Below, in pieces: positions 1-5,082 of a DNA stretch of 5,082 nucleotides; positions within the stretch are counted from its first letter, which is position 1; each line of letters begins with the position of its first letter. The notes below the pieces were generated by a model. It had not been told where the DNA came from. It ran no database searches and saw nothing but the letters and a program-made list of their open reading frames with translations. The DNA lies in the NCBI GenBank assembly GCA_017437705.1, contig JAFRYJ010000043.1:1-5082 (forward strand). The letters run 5' to 3'. The position numbers and the translations under genes are program-made. Source of the DNA: Lachnospiraceae bacterium. GTDB lineage: Bacteria; Bacillota_A; Clostridia; Lachnospirales; Lachnospiraceae.

Positions 1-45
1 ACGATCACACCTGCTGCCACGATTAACAATATCTTTGAAATGCGA

Positions 46-79
46 AACAGCCGCAGCTCCGAGAGGAACTGCGGCTGTT
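46..79 (-). terminator. Hairpin, probable terminator of the DUF3267-type gene
   Basis: A near-perfect inverted repeat has arms at 46-60 and 65-79 around a GAGA tetraloop. The GC-rich core is ACAGCCGCAG paired with CTGCGGCTGT, and there is one C-A mismatch near the loop. It begins 12 bases past the stop codon of the minus-strand gene at 92-679. Read on the minus strand, the stem is followed by TTTCGCATTT, which is only a modest T-tract, so this is a weak intrinsic terminator or simply an mRNA 3'-end stabilising stem. No T-run follows on the plus strand. Confidence 0.5.
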
Positions 80-91
80 GTGATGTTATGA

Positions 92-679
92 TCAGTCTTT
101 TGTGTAATATATTTGTTTGGCCCCCATATCCTTTCGAAGCACATCGGGACTTTTAAACCTGGTCAGGTACAGACCGAGGCCGTACAGATCGCCGATACAG
201 CCCGTTATATGCAGCGCGAACAAAACGAAAATGAGTTCTTTGATAAACGGATCGCTCACTGCAAAAAACAATACTATAAACAGGATACTGTAGACCGTAA
301 ACGGCGTCAGAAGTGATGCCATCGACGTTATTCTGTATGTATAAATACCCGGAACGCCGCAGTAAGCAGCGGGCGGCTTGAAACCGAATGTAAGCTTTTG
401 CTTTGTCAATAGCTTGTATACGATGCCGTGAGTCAGCTCATGCAGGACGACGTATACAAAATAGGCAATAATAAAAACGACGCATTTGAGGATCGAAAAA
501 GCTGAATGGATCTCATCGAGCCTCGGCATTACATATACCCAGAAGAATACAGTGAACAATACGGCAACTGTTATCAATGCGGCGATGTATGCTTTCCGGG
601 TGCGCAGTTTGTCGTTTGCATCGATCACAAGTGCTTCCTTATAACCTTCGGGAAGATCTTTTTCGTAGTACTTACCCAT
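92..679 (-). CDS. DUF3267-type putative membrane zinc metalloprotease
   Basis: A 195-residue integral membrane protein. Hydrophobic segments lie at about residues 28-50, 62-82, 117-140 and 144-172. The second carries H80-E81-L82-T83-H84, an HExxH zinc-binding and catalytic motif set inside a membrane helix, as in site-2-protease-like and DUF3267 families. A likely third zinc ligand is D164 in GCIGDLYG, by analogy with the late Asp of intramembrane metalloproteases; that assignment is inference. The N-terminus (residues 1-27) is charged and probably cytoplasmic. The length fits DUF3267 proteins, which are usually about 180-210 residues. The start is supported by AGGAGA at 688-693, eight bases upstream. 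The gene appears to be a single-gene transcription unit with a hairpin after its stop. Its substrate is unknown. By eye it is more AT-rich than proC or mutS2, though membrane composition alone could explain that. Confidence 0.82.
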   Translation of the reverse strand: MGKYYEKDLPEGYKEALVIDANDKLRTRKAYIAALITVAVLFTVFFWVYVMPRLDEIHSAFSILKCVVFIIAYFVYVVLHELTHGIVYKLLTKQKLTFGFKPPAAYCGVPGIYTYRITSMASLLTPFTVYSILFIVLFFAVSDPFIKELIFVLFALHITGCIGDLYGLGLYLTRFKSPDVLRKDMGAKQIYYTKD

Positions 680-687
680 TGCGGCTC

Positions 688-693
688 TCTCCT
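688..693 (-). promoter_or_regulatory. Ribosome binding site of the DUF3267-type gene
   Basis: On the minus strand AGGAGA lies eight bases before the ATG at 679-677. It fixes the start codon. No convincing -10/-35 pair was found between it and the repeat array, so the promoter may lie inside the repeats. Confidence 0.75.
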
Positions 694-731
694 AAATATT
701 TGAACACTGTAAACAGCCTGTCCCGCTAAAG

Positions 732-754
732 AAACAGAGGCGTCGTCCTCGTTT
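732..754. repeat. Short inverted repeat in the first array unit
   Basis: AAACAGAGG at 732-740 pairs with CCTCGTTT at 747-754, giving eight base pairs with one bulged A and a six-base loop. It uses the variable segment of the first unit and the first bases of its box 2. It is short enough that it may have no significance by itself. Confidence 0.4.
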
Positions 755-794
755 GTGTGAGCTCCAGTACAGTTTATTTCTGTCCCACAAAGGA

Positions 795-859
795 CTCAGC
801 AAAAACAATTGCGCGACTATGAGCAAAGCGAATCGGAGCAGCAATTGTTTATTGCTGAG
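795..859. repeat. Long hairpin B with conserved loop motif
   Basis: The left arm is 795-812 (CTCAGCAAAAACAATTGC) and the right arm is 841-859. They form 18 base pairs with a single extra A in the right arm. The 28-base loop (813-840) contains TGAGC at 820-824, GCGAAT at 828-833 and GG at 835-836. The same three elements occur with the same spacing in the otherwise different hairpin at 1034-1104. In both hairpins TGAGC begins at the eighth base of the loop. No T-run follows on either strand, so it does not look like a standard intrinsic terminator. Confidence 0.82.
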
Positions 860-894
860 GCCGCTTCGTACTTGTGAGTGTCTGCGACTTGAAT

Positions 895-926
895 ACAGCT
901 CCCACCTAATAAATCAGAGGAGCTGT
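895..926. repeat. Short inverted repeat in the third two-box unit
   Basis: ACAGCTCC (895-902) and GGAGCTGT (919-926) are perfect eight-base complements around a 16-base spacer. Box 1 of this unit overlaps the left arm. The right arm lies in the segment duplicated at 1025-1067. Confidence 0.5.
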
Positions 927-942
927 CCGCGTACTTGTGAGC
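900..942. repeat. Direct repeat, copy 1 (43 bases, one mismatch to copy 2)
   Basis: This stretch matches 1025-1067 at 42 of 43 positions, including an exact 36-base run (907-942 against 1032-1067). It spans the end of box 1, the variable segment and all of box 2. It is the only pair of units whose variable segment is shared, pointing to a recent duplication or conversion between them. Confidence 0.9.
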
Positions 943-952
943 GACTACAACC

Positions 953-987
953 TGCATCCCTGTCCCGCCATAGGATCAAGGGATGCA
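953..987. repeat. Short inverted repeat in the fourth two-box unit
   Basis: TGCATCCCT (953-961) and AGGGATGCA (979-987) are perfect nine-base complements. The 17-base loop (962-978) starts with box 1 (GTCCCGC). The variable segment of this unit therefore pairs upstream of box 1, unlike the two long hairpins where it pairs downstream of box 2. Confidence 0.6.
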
Positions 988-1024
988 TTCTCGTACTTGT
1001 GAGCAAATAAGACCTACTTTTTGG

Positions 1025-1067
1025 TCCCACTTAATAAATCAGAGGAGCTGTCCGCGTACTTGTGAGC
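1025..1067. repeat. Direct repeat, copy 2
   Basis: Partner of 900-942, with one mismatch (T for C at 1031). Bases 1034-1055 of this copy are also the left arm of the long hairpin that reaches the proC stop codon. Confidence 0.9.
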
Positions 1068-1104
1068 TACGCGAATAGGGAGCGGACAGCTCTCTCTGAT
1101 TTAT
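1034..1104. repeat. Long hairpin E at the 3' end of proC
   Basis: The left arm 1034-1055 and right arm 1082-1104 pair over 22 base pairs with one bulged base, around a 26-base loop (1056-1081). The loop carries TGAGC at 1063-1067, GCGAAT at 1071-1076 and GG at 1078-1079, matching the loop of hairpin B although the stems are unrelated. The right arm contains the proC stop codon (1101-1103), so in the proC transcript the last bases of the reading frame enter the stem. On the minus strand the stem is followed by TAAGTGGGACCAAAAAG, with no U-run. It may still stabilise or end the proC mRNA. Confidence 0.85.
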
Positions 1105-1895
1105 AACTCACTGCTCCTCTTCCTGCAGGCCTCCATGCCTTCCTTAATGATATCCATAAGGCCCTTTTCCTCGAATACCTTAACGGCCTCGATGGTGGTG
1201 CCGCCGGGCGAGCATACGTTGATCCTGAGCTGCAGGGGATCATCATCGGATTCCATGGCCAGCTTTGCGCTGCCGTAAACCGCCTGGGATGCGAAGACCA
1301 GGGCATCATCATAAGGGATGCCCATGGAAACGGCGGATTCCGTCATGGCCTGGATCACCATGAATATATATGCGGGCGAGCTGCCGGAGAGTGCGGTAAC
1401 GGCGTCCATCAGGTCTTCCGTTACCATGCGGGCCTTGCCGAAGCTCTCCAGAATGCTTTTAGCCAGGGCGGCGTCTTCTTCCGTGACTCTTTCGTTCATG
1501 CAGAAGCCGCTCATGCCTTCGTTTACCAGGGCGGGGGTGTTGGGCATAACGCGTACCAGCTTAACGGGGCGGCCGAACATCTCCTCCAGCGTCTTTATCC
1601 TCTTGCCGGCGCAGATCGAGATGATAAGCGTATCATCCTTTATACTGTCTTTGATGCCGGGTATCACATCCGGCAGTACCTGGGGCTTGACTGCCAGTAC
1701 CAGCACGTCAGCCGTTGATGCCACCAGCGCGTTGTCGCAGCATGTATTGATGCCGAATTTTTCCTTTACCGCATCAGCGATCTCCGGTTTGCTTTCCGAT
1801 GCATAGATATCCTCCGCAGGTACCAGGCCCTTTCCCAGTATGCCCGATACGATAGCCTTTCCCATGTTGCCGCAGCCGATAAATCCTATCTTCAT
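1101..1895 (-). CDS. proC: Pyrroline-5-carboxylate reductase
   Basis: The 264-residue protein catalyses the last step of proline synthesis, reducing 1-pyrroline-5-carboxylate to proline with NAD(P)H in the cytosol. The N-terminal Rossmann fold starts at once with IGFIGCGNMG (residues 3-12). AVKPQV (68-73) and RVMPNTPALVNEG (115-127) are typical substrate and cofactor loop motifs. The C-terminal dimerisation domain has the family signature ALSGSSPAYIF (168-178) through MGIPYDDA (191-198), followed by VCSPGGTTIEAV (227-238). Length is normal (about 260-275) and no key residue seems missing. The gene is second in an operon behind yhaM; the gap is 10 bases and its ribosome site overlaps the yhaM stop. 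Its own stop codon lies within the stem of the hairpin at 1034-1104. No proB or proA is in the window. The product assignment is firm. Confidence 0.97.
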   Translation of the reverse strand: MKIGFIGCGNMGKAIVSGILGKGLVPAEDIYASESKPEIADAVKEKFGINTCCDNALVASTADVLVLAVKPQVLPDVIPGIKDSIKDDTLIISICAGKRIKTLEEMFGRPVKLVRVMPNTPALVNEGMSGFCMNERVTEEDAALAKSILESFGKARMVTEDLMDAVTALSGSSPAYIFMVIQAMTESAVSMGIPYDDALVFASQAVYGSAKLAMESDDDPLQLRINVCSPGGTTIEAVKVFEEKGLMDIIKEGMEACRKRSSEL

Positions 1896-1901
1896 GATGC
1901 T

Positions 1902-1907
1902 CCTCCT
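1902..1907 (-). promoter_or_regulatory. Ribosome binding site of proC
   Basis: A perfect AGGAGG on the minus strand lies six bases before the proC ATG and shares bases with the yhaM TAG stop (1908-1906). This arrangement favours translational coupling of proC to yhaM. Confidence 0.9.
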
Positions 1908-2844
1908 ATTCCGTTATCCTTATGTTCGTATCAAAGAATTTGTTGAATCCAAGCCACTTTTCGCCGGGCTTCGCGGCCTCCATTGCCTCCCTGAAGGTCT
2001 CGGCACGGGCATCCATGTTGTCCGCCAGATGAAGGGCCACAGCCTCGATGATCTCCGGCTTCTTGGGTGAACCGTACTCCAGCTCCCCGTGATGTGCCGC
2101 TATGCAGTGCAGCAGCTCAAGCTTCAGAAGCTCCGGGAATCCGGGCACCGCCTCGATCTTTTTCCCCACCATCTCGATGCCGATGAGGATGTGTCCCATA
2201 AGATATCCTTCGTCGGTGAAATCGTTTTTGGGAAGAGGGGACAGCTCTCTTGTCTTTCCGATGTCATGACACAGCGCAGCCGTAAGCAGCAGGTCCCTGT
2301 TGATGATCTCGTACTGATCCGCATAAAAGCTGCATATGTCCGCCACGGACACCGTGTGCTCCAGCAGTCCGCCCATGTAGCCGTGATGTATCATCTTTGC
2401 GGCAGAATGCGAAGCGAATACCCTGGCGAAAGCCCTGTCTTTGATGAAGATCTCCTCGCAGAGCGCCTTCAGATGGGGGTCGCTCATCGATGAGATGTAG
2501 CCCATCAGTTTTTTGTAAAGGATGTCCCTGTCCTTTTTGGTGGCGGGGATGTAGTCGTTTACATCATACTCTTCGGGGGAAGCCTTCCGCACCCTTGTGA
2601 TGTTCAGCTGCGGCGCATCCCTGAACACCGTCACCGTTGCGTCCACCTGGATGAAATCCATGGGTTCAAAGCTTTCGATGGCGTTCGTCAGCTCCCAGAC
2701 CTTGCCGTCTACCTGGCCCGTCTTGTCCTGAAGCGTGAGGGCATAATAGTTCTTGCCGTTCTTCGCCACCTGCGTGAGTTTCGTTTTGCAGAGGTAGACC
2801 TCTCTGATACGGTCCCCCTCCTTGAGGGATGATATCTCTCTCAT
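1906..2844 (-). CDS. yhaM: YhaM-type 3'-5' exoribonuclease (OB-fold plus HD domain)
   Basis: A 312-residue cytoplasmic protein, close to the 314 residues of Bacillus subtilis YhaM, a metal-dependent 3'-5' exoribonuclease that trims RNA ends. Residues 13-85 form an OB-fold nucleic-acid-binding domain (KNYYALTLQDKTGQVDGKVW). Residues 155-285 are an HD phosphohydrolase domain. Its likely metal ligands are H163 (GLLEHT), H193-D194 (LCHDIGK), H218 (GH), H251 or H252 (AAHHGE) and D275 (LADNMDA). The chosen start gives MREISSLKEGDRI, which matches how this family begins. An upstream in-frame ATG at 2943 would add 33 residues of non-family sequence and would place the promoter inside the gene. The ribosome site is weak (AGAAAGAG, 2855-2862). 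It is first gene of the yhaM-proC operon and divergent from mutS2. The family assignment is strong; the substrate is inferred from homologues. Confidence 0.92.
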   Translation of the reverse strand: MREISSLKEGDRIREVYLCKTKLTQVAKNGKNYYALTLQDKTGQVDGKVWELTNAIESFEPMDFIQVDATVTVFRDAPQLNITRVRKASPEEYDVNDYIPATKKDRDILYKKLMGYISSMSDPHLKALCEEIFIKDRAFARVFASHSAAKMIHHGYMGGLLEHTVSVADICSFYADQYEIINRDLLLTAALCHDIGKTRELSPLPKNDFTDEGYLMGHILIGIEMVGKKIEAVPGFPELLKLELLHCIAAHHGELEYGSPKKPEIIEAVALHLADNMDARAETFREAMEAAKPGEKWLGFNKFFDTNIRITE

Positions 2845-2864
2845 ATATTTATTTCTCTTTCTAA

Positions 2865-2877
2865 CCGGCACCGCCGG
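2865..2877 (-). other. Small GC stem-loop in the yhaM leader
   Basis: CCGGC and GCCGG are perfect five-base complements separated by three bases. They lie between the predicted -10 element and the weak ribosome binding site of yhaM. If transcribed, the stem would end three bases before that site. A role in translation or mRNA stability is possible but unproven. Confidence 0.35.
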
Positions 2878-2889
2878 AAATTTAAAACG

Positions 2890-2898
2890 ATTATAGCA
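2890..2898 (-). promoter_or_regulatory. Extended -10 promoter for yhaM-proC
   Basis: The minus strand reads TGCTATAAT, a perfect -10 hexamer with the TGn extension used by vegetative sigma factors. No good -35 is present at 17 bases (TATTAA), which is usual for extended -10 promoters. Transcription would start near 2883, giving a leader of about 38 bases. Confidence 0.65.
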
Positions 2899-2942
2899 CA
2901 GGGGTGGCAGCTTTAATACCGATCGGACGGAAATTTGACACA

Positions 2943-2948
2943 TATAAT
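2943..2948 (+). promoter_or_regulatory. Candidate -10 element for mutS2
   Basis: A perfect TATAAT would start transcription near 2955 and give a leader of about 30 bases. The matching -35 position (2920-2925, CGATCG) is poor. A consensus TTGACA at 2935-2940 is only two bases upstream and cannot be its partner. A second perfect TATAAT at 2974-2979 would start transcription almost at the mutS2 ATG. Which element is used cannot be decided from sequence. Confidence 0.45.
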
Positions 2949-2985
2949 GCTGTGAAAAAATCTCCCCACAGGATATAATTTAACC

Positions 2986-5082
2986 ATGATGAACGAACGA
3001 ACCATAAAAATACTCGAATTCAATAAAATACTTGAAAAAGTCACTGCCCATGCAGCATCACAGCCCGCGAAGGAAAAGGTGCGTGCCCTCCTCCCCATGA
3101 CGGACATTTACGACATCGAAAAGGCCCAGCAGGAGACGGCCGATGCGCTGAAGCGCATATATAAGGGAGGCAAGGCATCATTCTTCGGGCTTCGGGATCT
3201 GAGACCCGTCATAATGCGTCTTGAACTCAAGGCAGCCCTTTCCCAGAAGGAGCTTCTGGACCTGGCCTCGGGCATCGACATAGCGGCCCGTGTCAAGGCC
3301 TACGGCGGCGAGCCTTCGGAGGAGGAAGGACCGGACAGCCTGCAGGAGCTTTTCGACGGCATCGAGGTGCTTTCCCATCTGTCGGCGGAGATCAAAAGGT
3401 GCATTATTTCCGAGGATGAGATGGCGGATGATGCATCATCGGCTCTTAAGGAAATAAGGCGGAAGATGAAAAACGCCGGCGAGAAGATAAAGACGGAGCT
3501 GAACCGCATACTGGCCCGTGAGACGGCGGCCGGGAACCTGCAGGAGAGCATCGTCACATCGAGAGGCGGCAGGTATGTTATCCCGGTGAAGGCCGCAAGC
3601 CGCGGCAAGATCAACGGCCTGGTGCACGACCAGTCTGCTTCGGGATCCACCGTATTCATAGAGCCTATGGCCATCGTTGAGCTGAACAACGAGATCCGCG
3701 AGTGGGAGATAAAGGAGACCGAGGAGATCAACAGGATCCTGAAGATGCTGTCCGTGGAGGCGTCGCAGTATTCGGAGGAGCTTAAATATAATCAGGACAT
3801 CCTTACGGAGCTGGATTTCATTTTCGCCAGGGCAATGTATGCAAAGGAGATAGAAGGCACCAGGCCCGTATTCAACAACGAGAGAAGGATCGTCCTCAAA
3901 AAGGCAAGGCATCCGCTTATCGACCCGAAAAAGGTGGTGCCTATCGATATCGAGCTGGGTACGGATTTCAGAATGCTCATCATCACCGGCCCCAATACCG
4001 GCGGCAAGACCGTGTCATTAAAGACCACTGGCCTTTTGTGCCTGATGGGCCAGGCGGGACTGCATATTCCGGCTTTCGACAACTCGGAGCTGCCCGTATT
4101 TGAAGACATCTTTGCCGACATAGGCGACGAGCAGTCCATCGAGCAGAGCCTGTCCACCTTCTCGTCCCATATGACGCAGATCGTAAAGATCATAAAGGGC
4201 TCAAGCAAAGGCACGCTGGTGCTCCTGGATGAGCTGTGCTCCGGCACGGATCCCGTGGAAGGAGCGGCCCTGGCCATGGCCGTTTTAAAGAACATGCTCA
4301 TCAGGGAGGTGAGCACCATGGCCACCACCCATTACAGCGAGCTGAAGGTCTTCGCCCTGTCGACAAAGGGCGTTTCCAACGCCAGCTGCGAGTTCGACGT
4401 GGACACGCTGAGCCCCACCTACAGGCTTTTGATCGGCGTACCGGGAAAGAGCAACGCCTTTGCCATAGCATCGAAGCTGGGCCTGCCGGAATTCATCATC
4501 AATGATGCAAAAAGGCGTCTCGACGCCGAAGACGTCCGCCTGGAGGACGTGCTGGCCGAGCTGGAGGCAAAGCGCACGGCCATAGAGAAGGAAAAGGAAG
4601 CTGCCGAAGAAGCCAGGCGGGAAGCTGAGGAGCTTAAGAACAAGCTTCAGGCGCAGCAGGACAAGATAAAGGAACAGAAGGAAAAGATCCTGGCACAGGC
4701 CCGGGAAGAGGCCGCCGATGTCATAAAGGAAGCAAAGGAAGAAGCGGACTACGCCATAAAGCAGATCAACAAGCTGGGCGGCGGAAACAGCCGCGAGATG
4801 GAGAAGATCCGCAGCGGCCTCAGGCAGAAGGCGGATAAGTATTCCGGCGGCAAAAAGCTTCAGACCGAGAGGAAGGGCAAGATCCTCACGGAGGATGATG
4901 CCGTTATGGGCACCGCCGTCCGCGTCATCAGCATGAACACCACCGGCAGGATCGTCTCGAAGCCCAACCGCAACGGTGAGGTGGAGGTCCAGATGGGCAT
5001 ACTGCGCTCAAAGGTAAAGCTTTCGGATCTGGAGCTTGTGGATGATGTTGTCATCACCGGCCCCACCATCGAGAAGTCCGAC
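2986..5082 (+). CDS. mutS2: MutS2 ATPase, 3' end beyond the window
   Basis: The frame is open for 699 codons to the window edge. Full MutS2 is about 785-790 residues, so roughly 85-90 are missing, including the C-terminal Smr nuclease domain. Residues 1-310 are the MutS-type core and clamp region (FFGLRDLRPVI at 66-76). The ATPase follows: Walker A GPNTGGKT (335-342), signature STFSSHM (390-396), Walker B LVLLDE (411-416) and the TTH switch (447-449). A highly charged coiled coil covers about 510-605, and a KOW-like segment about 632-690. Family members variously suppress recombination by acting on branched DNA, or split collided ribosomes (B. subtilis MutS2/RqcU). Which role applies here is not visible. 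Two adjacent ATGs (2986 and 2989) are possible; MNERTIKILEF from 2989 resembles the usual family N-terminus. The ribosome site is poor (AGGA at 2970-2973, 12 bases before 2986). All catalytic motifs are intact. Confidence 0.95.
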   Translation, partial: MMNERTIKILEFNKILEKVTAHAASQPAKEKVRALLPMTDIYDIEKAQQETADALKRIYKGGKASFFGLRDLRPVIMRLELKAALSQKELLDLASGIDIAARVKAYGGEPSEEEGPDSLQELFDGIEVLSHLSAEIKRCIISEDEMADDASSALKEIRRKMKNAGEKIKTELNRILARETAAGNLQESIVTSRGGRYVIPVKAASRGKINGLVHDQSASGSTVFIEPMAIVELNNEIREWEIKETEEINRILKMLSVEASQYSEELKYNQDILTELDFIFARAMYAKEIEGTRPVFNNERRIVLKKARHPLIDPKKVVPIDIELGTDFRMLIITGPNTGGKTVSLKTTGLLCLMGQAGLHIPAFDNSELPVFEDIFADIGDEQSIEQSLSTFSSHMTQIVKIIKGSSKGTLVLLDELCSGTDPVEGAALAMAVLKNMLIREVSTMATTHYSELKVFALSTKGVSNASCEFDVDTLSPTYRLLIGVPGKSNAFAIASKLGLPEFIINDAKRRLDAEDVRLEDVLAELEAKRTAIEKEKEAAEEARREAEELKNKLQAQQDKIKEQKEKILAQAREEAADVIKEAKEEADYAIKQINKLGGGNSREMEKIRSGLRQKADKYSGGKKLQTERKGKILTEDDAVMGTAVRVISMNTTGRIVSKPNRNGEVEVQMGILRSKVKLSDLELVDDVVITGPTIEKSD

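Larger units (their letters stand above)
720..1067. repeat. Tandem two-box repeat array, period about 62 bases
   Basis: This fills most of the 421-base gap between the DUF3267-type gene and proC. Box 1 (GTCCCRC) starts at 720, 782, 899 (CTCCCAC), 962 and 1024. Box 2 (consensus CGTACTTGTGAGC) starts at 750, 812, 867, 930, 992 and 1055. The copies at 930, 992 and 1055 are exact, 867 has one mismatch, 750 has three, and 812 is degenerate, keeping the TGAGC end. The box 1 to box 2 start distance is 30, 30, 31, 30 and 31 bases. Box 2 to box 2 steps are 62, 55, 63, 62 and 63. The short step is the unit at 867, which has no box 1; a hairpin arm sits there instead. Between box 1 and box 2 lie 23-24 bases that differ between units except the pair at 900-942 and 1025-1067. 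Another 19 or so variable bases follow box 2. I do not recognise the family. No credible coding frame crosses it. Confidence 0.8.

Noticed and set aside
1..47. Possible start of another minus-strand gene (frame reads KILLIVAAGVIV)
   Set aside because: It looks like the start of a membrane helix, but no ATG or GTG with a ribosome site precedes it and the terminator-like hairpin overlaps the upstream part; 47 bases are too few to support a gene.
753..1010. Open frame of 85 codons on the plus strand across the repeats
   Set aside because: It runs through the repeat boxes and hairpins, has no ribosome binding site and shows no protein-like pattern; its repeats are of DNA, not of residues in frame.
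720..1067. CRISPR array
   Set aside because: The conserved parts are two separate short boxes (7 and 13 bases), not one repeat of 23-47 bases. One variable segment is duplicated, units differ in quality in the middle of the array, long hairpins are embedded, and no cas gene is in the window.
720..1104. Integron attC sites or retron RNA
   Set aside because: No integrase or reverse transcriptase is present, and no attC core site motifs were seen; the resemblance is only folded, variable stems.
1318..1806. Plus-strand open frame of 162 codons opposite proC
   Set aside because: It is antisense to the well-conserved proC gene and has no recognisable motifs.
2845..2943. Longer yhaM start adding 33 residues
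   Set aside because: The added residues do not resemble the family, the extension covers the likely extended -10 promoter, and the start at 2844 gives the normal family length.
2935..2948. TTGACA followed by TATAAT as one promoter
   Set aside because: The hexamers are two bases apart, whereas a working -35/-10 pair needs about 16-18.
3300..4328. Long minus-strand open frames opposite mutS2
   Set aside because: They are shadows of the strongly supported mutS2 frame, which has all ATPase motifs; their serine- and arginine-rich translations show no domain.

Overview
The window looks like a piece of a low-to-moderate GC Gram-positive chromosome, most plausibly class Clostridia and perhaps Lachnospiraceae. 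The reasons are the MutS2 and YhaM-type proteins, strong AGGAGG-like ribosome binding sites, and the DUF3267-type membrane protease. This placement is inferred from protein character only; no database was searched. It is mostly ordinary housekeeping sequence plus one unusual intergenic region.

Layout. Positions 46-79 hold a hairpin, probably a terminator. Positions 92-679 (minus) encode a small four-helix membrane protein with a HELTH zinc-protease motif. Positions 680-1100 carry no gene but hold a structured repeat array. Two conserved boxes, GTCCCRC and CGTACTTGTGAGC, recur with a period of about 62 bases, and two long hairpins are embedded in the array. The stems of these hairpins differ in sequence while their loops share a motif at the same loop position. 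Positions 1101-1895 (minus) encode proC (pyrroline-5-carboxylate reductase). Positions 1906-2844 (minus) encode a YhaM-type OB-fold/HD-domain 3'-5' exoribonuclease. These two genes form a tight operon, yhaM first, with a 10-base gap. Positions 2845-2985 are a divergent promoter region. From 2986 to the window end (plus) runs mutS2, cut off before its Smr domain.

The genes do not form one pathway. proC makes proline, YhaM trims RNA, and MutS2 is an ATPase acting on branched DNA and/or collided ribosomes. yhaM and mutS2 share a divergent intergenic region of about 140 bases, so they could be co-regulated, but nothing shows that they are. The item most worth follow-up is the repeat array at 720-1104. 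It does not match any element I can name with confidence. It could be a family of structured intergenic elements, a tandem protein-binding array or an RNA-encoding region.
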